DNA from: Prevotellaceae bacterium
GTDB lineage: Bacteria; Bacteroidota; Bacteroidia; Bacteroidales; UBA932
Length of the DNA: 6,456 nucleotides
NCBI GenBank assembly: GCA_031268055.1
Contig: JAIRXY010000044.1
Coordinates: 1-6,456, forward strand
Direction: 5' to 3'
Made by a program: the position numbers and the translations under genes. Position 1 is the stretch's first letter. Every line of letters starts with the position of its first letter. The notes below the pieces were generated by a model. The model saw only the letters and a program-made list of their open reading frames with translations, had not been told where the DNA came from and searched no databases. This document shows, piece by piece, positions 1 to 4,833 of the stretch.

Positions 1-1461
1 CCTAAAACGGAGCGCCTCGGCGTAGAAGTAGGATTGCCCGGAATCAAGGCTATCCGCCGTGCGCATGCTGGTGAACAGCTGCACGGGGGTACACTGAAAG
101 GATGAAGCGCAAGCAGGAGCGCCAATGCGAGCCAGCAAAAGGTTGACGCCAACGGTGCGCAGAAAAGCGCTTTTGCCCGCCATGTTGGCGCCGGTGATGA
201 TGAAAAAATCAGCTTTGACGATGAGCACATCGTTGGAGACCCTTTTTTCGGCTGCAATTAGCGGATGCCCCAGCGCTTTGGCATTGATTACGGTAGGTGA
301 ATCTTCCTCAAGGATGGCTGGGAACGCAAACGTGGGGTGGTTTATGGAAAATATGGCTAAGCTGAGCATTGCCTCCCACTCGCAAATGTGCTCAATGAGC
401 TGTGGCAGCCTGTCGCGATTTTGCCTCCTCCACTTTTCCAGCTTAATTGCCGTCCTGAGGTTGCTAAACAGCAAAGCGTTAACCAGAAATCCCCAAAAAG
501 TGTCGCCCATGTCAAAAACCGATAGCATCCTGTGGAGCTGCGGCGTCAACCGGCCATATGCTGCTATGGGATGCTGAATGCGCCGTAGCTCCGGTGACAG
601 AAAAGCTGCTCCGGCAAGCATATCGCTATACACATCGAAGCCTGCAACATCGGCAACAAGAGCATTCAAGGCGCTTTTAATGCGCCGAACATGCCTACCG
701 TAGCGCCGCTGAATAATGGCCTGAGGTATGAAAAAAAGGAGCAACGCAACGGAGAAATGAGGATTGTACAGCAGGGCAAGCCCCAAAAGTATTACGTTGA
801 GCGGCGGTGCAGCTTGCGTAAGCAGCCGCACCGCTTTTGGCAAGGTGAGCTGGTGGGGTTGCTGTAGCCACGCATGAATATTTTCGCCCGACACGGCTTG
901 ATGCTTTCTCTTTACCGAAAGGGAAGCCAGCATTTCAAATATCCAATCTTTATGGCTTGAACACAGCTCTTTGAGGGCTTCCTGCCTCAGGTAAACACGC
1001 GCAACATCCTCGGGCGGATGCTTCAGCTGCGCTGCCAAATAGGAGCGTCCGTCGGTCGTATAGCAGCGGTTGAGCAGGTGAAACAGCGAACGATTTCCAA
1101 AAACATCCAAATCGTTGGCGTATGGATGGTTTGGGTCACAAAACTCCGAGCCATCGGCATTGGGAAATTGCTGGTGAACAATGCTTGCCAACTCCTGCTC
1201 ATAAACATTCCTGAGCGCTTGGCTGCGGCTTATCTCTTTACCGACGCGGCGAGAGGAGCGAAGAAAAGCAATGAAAGTAGCCGTAAAAAGGGCAAGGCCG
1301 AGCCAGCATCCCCACGCTTGATACGCTATGGCAAAGTAGCCAACGACCAAGAGGCACAAGAACGAGCCTCCCCTCATAGCGCTGTAGAGCGCGCTACGCC
1401 GATGCTTTACCAGCAGCAGCTCGTTGCACGCTGCTATATTTTTTTGGTAATAGCTGATCAT
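1..1461 (-). CDS. Membrane-anchored MutS-family ATPase (MutS-related protein), 3' end outside window
   Basis: The reading frame is open from the ATG at 1461 to the window edge: 487 codons with no stop, so the C-terminus is missing. The P-loop TGANMAGKS (residues 423-431) followed by FLRTVGVNLLLARIGAPA and the SMRTADSL segment is the MutS ATPase core. Before it come two hydrophobic helices at about residues 33-67 and another hydrophobic pair near the middle (ILLGLALLY, SVALLLFFIP). This architecture, with no MutS mismatch-binding domain I can recognise, fits the MutS-related membrane proteins of about 600 residues common in Bacteroidota, not canonical MutS. Walker B and the signature motif would lie past the edge. 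Its role is not established; a DNA-repair or DNA-structure function is inferred only from the ATPase family. The frame stays open upstream of 1461 without an in-frame ATG nearby, so the start is well supported. The promoter-bearing repeat ends three bases upstream of the start codon. Confidence 0.88.
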   Translation of the reverse strand, partial: MISYYQKNIAACNELLLVKHRRSALYSAMRGGSFLCLLVVGYFAIAYQAWGCWLGLALFTATFIAFLRSSRRVGKEISRSQALRNVYEQELASIVHQQFPNADGSEFCDPNHPYANDLDVFGNRSLFHLLNRCYTTDGRSYLAAQLKHPPEDVARVYLRQEALKELCSSHKDWIFEMLASLSVKRKHQAVSGENIHAWLQQPHQLTLPKAVRLLTQAAPPLNVILLGLALLYNPHFSVALLLFFIPQAIIQRRYGRHVRRIKSALNALVADVAGFDVYSDMLAGAAFLSPELRRIQHPIAAYGRLTPQLHRMLSVFDMGDTFWGFLVNALLFSNLRTAIKLEKWRRQNRDRLPQLIEHICEWEAMLSLAIFSINHPTFAFPAILEEDSPTVINAKALGHPLIAAEKRVSNDVLIVKADFFIITGANMAGKSAFLRTVGVNLLLARIGAPACASSFQCTPVQLFTSMRTADSLDSGQSYFYAEALRFR

Positions 1462-1519
1462 AAGTATTGCTTTTCTGGAATTGCACGTAGCGCCCGTTTT
1501 TGGCGGGCAACTCCCCCAT
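1394..1519 (-). other. Upstream ORF in the leader of the MutS-like gene
   Basis: Downstream of the predicted transcription start an ATG at 1519 opens a 41-residue frame. Its first 17 residues, MGELPAKNGRYVQFQKS, are identical in the second repeat copy. Here the frame runs through and past the MutS-like start in another frame. Translation of it could interfere with or couple to the main start. It may equally be chance, because only a few substitutions separate the copies. Confidence 0.3.
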
Positions 1520-1605
1520 GCGCTTTTGCCCCTCAACAAGCTCAAAATTTTGTACAAAAATACTGTGCTGCGGGCTACCGGCAAATACCATGCTTATGGT
1601 ATATT
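1464..1605 (-). repeat. 142-bp promoter-bearing direct repeat, copy 1
   Basis: This stretch matches 3220-3361 in the same orientation at a constant offset of 1756 bases, with 8 mismatches (at 1468, 1510, 1527, 1566, 1569, 1583, 1600 and 1603). It contains a Bacteroidota-type promoter, a GCCCG/CGGGC hairpin (stem 5, loop 7) and, at its upstream end, a perfect ATACCAT-GCTT-ATGGTAT hairpin. In both copies the downstream edge lies directly before a minus-strand gene: here the MutS-like gene, 3 bases away. Of the five differences inside the longest shared reading frame (a minus-strand frame opening at 1591), four change the amino acid, so the repeat as a whole does not behave like a conserved protein gene. 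Confidence 0.9.
1555..1585 (-). promoter_or_regulatory. Bacteroidota-type promoter for the MutS-like gene
   Basis: On the minus strand, TTTG at 1585-1582 is followed after 19 bases by TATTTTTG at 1562-1555. This fits the Bacteroidota housekeeping consensus TTTG / TAnnTTTG in both boxes and spacing. Transcription should start around 1548-1550, giving a leader of roughly 90 nt that contains a hairpin and a short upstream ORF. The prediction is from motif alone. Confidence 0.7.
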
Positions 1606-1628
1606 TTCTGGCTTTATCGTTTTATTGC

Positions 1629-1646
1629 TATACAATATATTGTATA
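1629..1646. promoter_or_regulatory. 18-bp perfect palindrome, possible operator
   Basis: TATACAATATATTGTATA reads identically on both strands. It lies about 44 bases upstream of the TTTG box of the promoter in repeat copy 1, outside the repeat itself, so copy 2 lacks it. A dimeric regulator could bind here. The cassette's own HTH protein is a candidate, by proximity only. In AT-rich DNA such a palindrome may also be incidental. Confidence 0.4.
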
Positions 1647-1707
1647 ACAACTACATGTGATTTTTTTGGTGACATTTTGAATATCCTATCGGGTGTACGT
1701 TGCTGCA

Positions 1708-1802
1708 CGTAGGGGCGAAAAATTTTTGCCCGTTGATTCTCTGTTGTTATGGTGGCTATCGTTGTGTCATTATTTTGGACGAAAATTTTTTCGCCCCCTA
1801 CG
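1708..1802. repeat. Inverted repeat with palindromic arms (terminator or MITE-like element)
   Basis: The left arm 1708-1727 (CGTAGGGGCGAAAAATTTTT) is matched in inverted orientation by 1782-1802, which ends in TTTTTTCGCCCCCTACG and has one extra C. About 54 bases separate the arms. Each arm is also nearly self-complementary around its A/T core. GTAGGGGCG...CGCCCCTAC palindromes of this kind recur in intergenic DNA of several bacteria. It may end the zincin transcript (stop at 1929), or be a small non-autonomous repeat. Confidence 0.6.
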
Positions 1803-1928
1803 GTAGATTTGAGTGATTTGTGGCGCGCTTTTTTTTGTGCAATTTTTCAGATTTCAACGCTAATATGGGTGTTGCGCCACAGCCCATTTACAGAGGGAGA
1901 GCATATAATCAAGATTATACAAAATTCG

Positions 1929-2537
1929 CTATTCATCATATATACAGCATCCGATTTTGACTTTATCAGCATATATGTTGCATCCTACTTTATCAGGATG
2001 GTCTTTAACTATGGAATTTGGATTTTCTCGAAGTAGCTTTACAGCAATGAATATATCTCCACTTGCGGCAGCGACAAAAACCATTCCGAAAAATAATAAA
2101 AGAAAATTTCCATTAGCCATTGCTGCAATGGAAGGAATGAGGCCGAGGATAAGAAATGGCATTGCTACTCCTAACACAAAATATTTATTTTTCATTGGAG
2201 CTGTACAATGACAATATGGAGTAGGAAGTATCCATTTTTTAACGCCAAATCTTATATCTTTAAATCCATTTTTTGTAAAAAACGACCATGTAAAACCGTG
2301 TAAAAATTCGTGTAAAACAATACCTAATAAAAGAATGGATACTACCACTACAGCGCTAAGAGTTAAAGGTAATATGGAGAAATAAGTTTTATACATGTGG
2401 GTAGCAATATCATATAAGCTATCTTTCCACAAAAAAAAATATGGCAAGACCACAAATACAATATCAAACAAAAGAACTACGAAAGAAAATAAATTCGCTT
2501 TCCCTATGCTAATTGTAATTTCTTTACCTTGCTTCAT
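1929..2537 (-). CDS. DUF3267-type putative zincin membrane metalloprotease
   Basis: This 202-residue protein has about four hydrophobic segments (roughly 16-37, 55-75, 119-141 and 145-169). A zinc-protease motif HEFLH lies at 76-80, at the end of the second segment. The conserved features that follow (RFGVKKW 96-102, PYCHC 107-111, ILGLIPS 130-136, SGD 159-161 and DHP 179-181) are the pattern of the DUF3267 putative zincin family, related in topology to M50 intramembrane proteases. His76 and His80 should bind zinc with Glu77 catalytic; Asp161 could be a third ligand (inference). It is the last gene of the cassette, 64 bases after the leader-peptide gene, so cleavage of that peptide or immunity to it is plausible but unproven. 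The gene is clearly more AT-rich than pfkA or frr and has a sigma70-like promoter, which hints at transfer. The ATG at 2537 puts the first membrane helix at the usual distance. Confidence 0.82.
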   Translation of the reverse strand: MKQGKEITISIGKANLFSFVVLLFDIVFVVLPYFFLWKDSLYDIATHMYKTYFSILPLTLSAVVVVSILLLGIVLHEFLHGFTWSFFTKNGFKDIRFGVKKWILPTPYCHCTAPMKNKYFVLGVAMPFLILGLIPSIAAMANGNFLLLFFGMVFVAAASGDIFIAVKLLRENPNSIVKDHPDKVGCNIYADKVKIGCCIYDE

Positions 2538-2576
2538 AAGTCATAAGCATTAAAATGCAATTTACTGTGGAGATTT

Positions 2577-2605
2577 ACTATATCCTCCTATTAACGTATT
2601 GTCAA
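2577..2605 (-). promoter_or_regulatory. Sigma70-like promoter before the zincin gene
   Basis: On the minus strand TTGACA (2605-2600) is followed by a 17-base spacer and TATAGT (2582-2577), matching 11 of 12 positions of the classic -35/-10 consensus. The -35 box overlaps the stop codon of the leader-peptide gene. An AGGAGG run sits in the spacer, too far from the ATG at 2537 to act as its Shine-Dalgarno sequence. Such a promoter is foreign to the Bacteroidota pattern used by its neighbours, and may be a chance match or a relic of transfer. Confidence 0.4.
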
Positions 2606-2781
2606 TCTGCCGTTTTAAGAGTTGCATATGCACCTATTAATCCAACGCATATTCCTGCCTGAATAGCCCAAATAGCAACTATTGCTGAGGTAGACAGTAT
2701 AATACACCCAGCATCTACATTTTGCATTTCTACAGCATTCATCTCATGAACTCCGTAGGCATTCACATCAAAAGTTTTCAT
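2602..2781 (-). CDS. Bacteriocin-like small peptide with double-glycine-type leader
   Basis: The 59-residue product starts at the ATG at 2781, which gives MKTFDVNAYGVHEMNAVEMQ, a typical leader beginning. The frame can extend upstream only into the GC-rich palindromic region, which I regard as non-coding. Residues 1-25 are acidic and polar with spaced hydrophobics (Phe4, Val11, Met14, Val17, Met19, Val22) and end in D-A-G, a variant of the Gly-Gly site used by C39-peptidase exporters. The 34-residue core (26-59) is a single hydrophobic helix with Cys26 and Cys45, a GxxxG motif (Gly43/Gly47) and further small-residue spacing (Ala39/Gly43, Gly47/Ala51). Such motifs occur in class IIb bacteriocins, where they mediate helix pairing. 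No exporter gene is visible here. It could be an antimicrobial or signalling peptide; a partner peptide is not evident. The GG-to-AG change could slow or alter cleavage. Confidence 0.75.
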   Translation of the reverse strand: MKTFDVNAYGVHEMNAVEMQNVDAGCIILSTSAIVAIWAIQAGICVGLIGAYATLKTAD

Positions 2782-2820
2782 CGTAATTCTAAGGTTTAAA
2801 GTTAATAATAAATTCAAATC

Positions 2821-2856
2821 AGCGCGCCTGCTACGCGCGTACTTGCAAGCGCGCTT
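2821..2856. terminator. Nested GC-rich palindromes between HTH stop and peptide start
   Basis: AGCGCGC at 2821-2827 pairs with GCGCGCT at 2849-2855. Inside or overlapping it are the palindromes ACGCGCGT (2833-2840), CTTGCAAG (2842-2849) and AAGCGCGCTT (2847-2856). The structure begins at the HTH stop codon and lies upstream of the peptide start at 2781. There is no strong T-run after it on the minus strand, so it could attenuate, process or protect the transcript and need not terminate it. Confidence 0.45.
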
Positions 2857-3196
2857 ATTCGGGTACAAAGGTAAAGTCCTTCCGTCCGAAAAAAAGGACG
2901 GAAGGAAAAATTTTACACCCTCCCGTAATATTTTTTGCTTCGCTTGCGCTTACTGCCTCAAGATGCTTTATGCTTAGGCGTACCTCTAGCGATATGGAGT
3001 TTTTGTAGTAAAAGGTGCGGCTTGTTCGCGAGTAAGCGACCTCAACATTTCGTGAGCGGAGTTCGTCTAAAAGGTCGTACAAAGTGTTGCGGCTAATCCC
3101 CAGCCGCTCGGCAAGTTCTTCCGGAGTGCCTGTCCTCCGCTGCTCAACCAGCCGATTGAAGATGTCTATTTTGTCCAAGTAATCAAATATTTTCAC
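2855..3196 (-). CDS. HTH regulator with C-terminal double-glycine-leader-like tail
   Basis: This 113-residue protein starts at the GTG at 3196; an in-frame TAA lies two codons upstream and there is no ATG start, so GTG is the best choice. Residues 3-64 form a winged-helix-like DNA-binding domain: TGTPEELAERLGISRNTLYDL (22-42) is the helix-turn-helix, followed by a short Arg-rich wing (RSRNVEVAYSRTSRTFYY, 47-64). After about residue 68 the character changes: KHLEAVSASEAKNITGG (77-93) matches the shape of a Gly-Gly leader, followed by a 20-residue tail rich in Phe and basic residues (94-113). Small HTH proteins ending in an ITGG-type motif appear, to my recollection, as a Bacteroidota family near leader-peptide genes. 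It probably regulates the cassette. Whether the tail is cleaved or is a ligand-sensing mimic is unknown. The peptide gene follows after 73 bases. Confidence 0.75.
   Translation of the reverse strand: MKIFDYLDKIDIFNRLVEQRRTGTPEELAERLGISRNTLYDLLDELRSRNVEVAYSRTSRTFYYKNSISLEVRLSIKHLEAVSASEAKNITGGCKIFPSVLFFGRKDFTFVPE
2877..2906. other. Perfect 11-bp hairpin within the last HTH codons
   Basis: TCCTTCCGTCC (2877-2887) and GGACGGAAGGA (2896-2906) are perfectly complementary around an 8-base loop of G and A. The element lies inside the coding sequence, encoding residues of the tail PSVLFFGRKDF. On the minus strand the loop is seven T and one C. It may be a transcript hairpin that affects the downstream peptide gene, or a consequence of the amino-acid repeat structure. 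Confidence 0.6.
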
Positions 3197-3209
3197 GATT
3201 TATCAGGTT

Positions 3210-3275
3210 TTATAGCTCGGTATAGCTTTTCTGGAATTGCACGTAGCGCCCGTTTTTGGCGGGCAGCTCCCCCAT
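3210..3275 (-). other. Leader ORF upstream of the HTH gene
   Basis: In repeat copy 2 an ATG at 3275 opens a 21-residue frame (MGELPAKNGRYVQFQKSYTEL) that stops 13 bases before the HTH GTG. The first 17 residues are identical to those in copy 1. Because the HTH start is a weak GTG, termination of the leader nearby could help ribosomes reinitiate there (inference). No Shine-Dalgarno sequence was recognised for either. Confidence 0.35.
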
Positions 3276-3361
3276 GCGCTTTAGCCCCTCAACAAGCTCA
3301 AAATTTTGTACAAAAATACTGCGCCGCGGGCTACCGGCCAATACCATGCTTATGGCATTTT
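3220..3361 (-). repeat. 142-bp promoter-bearing direct repeat, copy 2
   Basis: Second copy of the element at 1464-1605, same orientation, 134 of 142 positions identical. Here it feeds into the HTH gene, whose start is 23 bases beyond the edge. The upstream hairpin is imperfect (ATACCAT...ATGGCAT). The two copies enclose the whole HTH, peptide and zincin cassette. Confidence 0.9.
3311..3342 (-). promoter_or_regulatory. Bacteroidota-type promoter for the HTH cassette
   Basis: The TATTTTTG box (3318-3311) is retained from the repeat, while the upstream box has changed from TTTG to ATTG at 3342-3339 (20-base spacer; TTGG with 19). It should start transcription near 3304 on the minus strand, through the leader ORF into the HTH gene and possibly on to the peptide and zincin genes. 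It may be weaker than copy 1 because of the altered upstream box. Confidence 0.6.
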
Positions 3362-3451
3362 GGGGGAGATGCAAAATTTTTCGGCAACGCTGCCCTGCCT
3401 CTGCTTGCCCCTTTGCTTTCCGGCGCCTCGCACATTTTTTCACAGCGCGCA

Positions 3452-3483
3452 TTTGTAAAGCTCAGGTTTTTCATGTAACTTTG
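3452..3483 (+). promoter_or_regulatory. Bacteroidota-type promoter for pfkA
   Basis: TTTG at 3452-3455, a 20-base spacer, then TAACTTTG at 3476-3483: a full match to TTTG / TAnnTTTG. The predicted transcription start near 3490 leaves a leader of about 60 nt. Its spacer is very like that of the frr promoter. It diverges from the HTH promoter, and the 90 bases between them (3362-3451) show nothing I can name. Confidence 0.75.
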
Positions 3484-3549
3484 CAAGTTCTTTACAAGGC
3501 CTAATCCAAAAGTAACCTGTGCTTAGAAACTCTATCAAATTTTATTAGG

Positions 3550-4647
3550 ATGATGAAAAAGAAGAAAATTTTAATTGCCACCAGCGGAGGAGATTGTCCG
3601 GGTTTGAATGCAGTAATCCGCTCGTTTGTCAAGCGCGCCTCGTTCTGCCCCGAGTGGGAGGTTTGGGGTAGCATGCGCTCGTTCAACGGGCTGCTTGGCC
3701 AGCCGCAGGAGCTAAAGCTGCTCGACAGGCAAAGCGTATCGGGGATTCACGTTAAGGGTGGAACTATTATAGGTACAACTAAGAGGGGAGGTCCGTTCAA
3801 CTGGCCGGTGAAGCAAGCCGACGGCACAATAAGCTACATCGACCGCTCGGACGAAATGCTTGCCATGTGCCGCGAAATAGGCTTCAACGCGGTGGTAAAT
3901 ATTGGCGGCGACGGCTCGCAGGCAATGTCGAAGCGGCTGTTTGAAAAAGGCCTGCCCGTAATAGGCGTTCCCAAAACCATAGACAACGACCTTGGCGCAA
4001 CCGACGTGACGTTTGGGTTTCAGTCGGCGGTGGACGTGGCTACCGAGGCGCTGGACAGGCTGGTGAGCACCGCCGAAAGTCACAACCGCATCCTCATTCT
4101 TGAGGTGATGGGCAAGCTCTCCGGCTGGATTGCGCTGCACTCCGCCATTGCAGGGGGCGCCGAAATTTGCCTGATTCCCGAAATTCCGTACGACATAAGC
4201 AAGGTAAAGGCGTTCTTGGATAACCGATTCGAAAACGGAAAAAAATTTGCAGTAGCCATAATCGCCGAGGGCGCTATGCCCAAGGGCGGCTCGTCTCTGG
4301 GTAAGCAGGAAAACGAGCTGAGCAGCGTAAGGCTTGAGGGCGCAGCGCAGCGCCTTGCCGAGGAGCTGCGCTTAGCCGGCGTTGAGACCGGAATACGCTG
4401 CACCATTCTGGGGCACGTACAGCGCGGAGGGTCGCCCGTACCCTACGACAGGGTGCTCGCTTCGCAGTACGGCGTGAAAGCTTTTGAGATGATACTCGAA
4501 GAAAAATTTGGCTACATGGTAGCCTACCAGTCGCCCAACGTAGTGGCAGTGCCGCTTGAGGCGGCAGTGAGCAACCCAAAGCTGGTTGACCCTAACGGCA
4601 ACCTCGTGCACGTGGCCAAAAGCATCAATATTTGCTTTGGGGATTGA
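3550..4647 (+). CDS. pfkA: 6-phosphofructokinase (PfkA), cytoplasmic glycolytic enzyme
   Basis: This 365-residue protein phosphorylates fructose 6-phosphate to fructose 1,6-bisphosphate, the committed step of glycolysis. The N-terminal TSGGDCPGLNAVIR (11-24) and GGDGS (119-123) bind the phosphoryl donor. PKTIDNDLGATD (141-152) holds the catalytic Asp pair 145/147. MGKLSGW (187-193) and GHVQRGGSP near residues 293-301 bind the sugar phosphate. Gly122 is the ATP-enzyme residue at the position equivalent to E. coli Gly104, where strictly PPi-dependent enzymes usually carry Asp. Lys142 replaces the E. coli Gly124 and is typical of PPi-dependent and mixed clades. Donor specificity therefore cannot be fixed from sequence; ATP is favoured. 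The protein is longer than the roughly 320-residue E. coli form, as in that wider clade. Tandem ATGs at 3550 and 3553 are both possible starts. It has its own promoter upstream and frr 186 bases downstream. Confidence 0.95.
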   Translation: MMKKKKILIATSGGDCPGLNAVIRSFVKRASFCPEWEVWGSMRSFNGLLGQPQELKLLDRQSVSGIHVKGGTIIGTTKRGGPFNWPVKQADGTISYIDRSDEMLAMCREIGFNAVVNIGGDGSQAMSKRLFEKGLPVIGVPKTIDNDLGATDVTFGFQSAVDVATEALDRLVSTAESHNRILILEVMGKLSGWIALHSAIAGGAEICLIPEIPYDISKVKAFLDNRFENGKKFAVAIIAEGAMPKGGSSLGKQENELSSVRLEGAAQRLAEELRLAGVETGIRCTILGHVQRGGSPVPYDRVLASQYGVKAFEMILEEKFGYMVAYQSPNVVAVPLEAAVSNPKLVDPNGNLVHVAKSINICFGD

Positions 4648-4658
4648 CGCTCAGATTT

Positions 4659-4707
4659 AAGGCTGCTTTTCGCCCTAAGCTTGCAGGGCAAAGCTGCGTG
4701 CAGCCTT
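4659..4707 (+). terminator. Branched hairpin after pfkA
   Basis: AAGGCTGC (4659-4666) pairs with GCAGCCTT (4700-4707). Inside, GCCCT (4672-4676) pairs with AGGGC (4685-4689) around an 8-base loop, and GCTTT/AAAGC extends the inner stem in an alternative fold. It begins 12 bases after the pfkA stop codon. No T-run follows, so it is either an atypical terminator or a 3'-end stabiliser. Confidence 0.5.
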
Positions 4708-4739
4708 GCATCTATGACGGCAGAATATAGCAAAGCAGA

Positions 4740-4771
4740 TTTGCAAAGCTCGGATTTTTCGTGTAAGTTTG
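4740..4771 (+). promoter_or_regulatory. Bacteroidota-type promoter for frr
   Basis: TTTG at 4740-4743, a 20-base spacer and TAAGTTTG at 4764-4771 match the consensus fully. Transcription should begin near 4778, about 55 nt before the frr start. frr can therefore be expressed separately from pfkA. Confidence 0.75.
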
Positions 4772-4833
4772 TGAGCAGTTTCCTTATAAAAAAACAGTAA
4801 AACTATACTCAGTAATTTCATTTTTTTTGAATT

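Larger units (their letters stand above)
1606..1928. other. AT-rich intergenic stretch with palindromes, no gene seen
   Basis: Between the repeat and the end of the zincin gene I see no convincing coding sequence. It holds an 18-bp perfect palindrome (1629-1646) and a large imperfect inverted repeat (1708-1727 with 1782-1802). The plus-strand frame opening at 1749 crosses the second arm of that inverted repeat and continues antisense into the zincin gene, so I do not call it. Confidence 0.6.

Noticed and set aside
1394..1591. Longer minus-strand frame MVFAGSPQHSIFVQNFELVEG... shared by both repeat copies
   Set aside because: Its start lies upstream of the predicted transcription start, and four of five substitutions between copies change the residue. 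Only the downstream ATG version is kept as a possible leader ORF.
1471..1611. TTTTCTGG at both edges of repeat copy 1, like a target-site duplication
   Set aside because: Copy 2 does not show it at its upstream edge and there are no terminal inverted repeats, so chance is more likely.
1018..1647. Plus-strand 209-codon open frame
   Set aside because: Antisense to the MutS-like gene and crossing the repeat; its sequence shows no recognisable domain, while the minus frame gives a clear MutS ATPase.
1749..2036. Plus-strand 95-codon open frame
   Set aside because: It overlaps the large inverted repeat and the C-terminal part of the zincin gene in antisense; hydrophobic content follows from AT-rich sequence.
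2782..2868. N-terminal extension of the peptide ORF
   Set aside because: The extra residues come from the GC-rich palindromic region and resemble no leader; the ATG at 2781 gives the normal leader start.
3712..4140. Minus-strand open frames inside pfkA, frr and ychF
   Set aside because: Shadows of well-recognised genes with strong family motifs on the plus strand.
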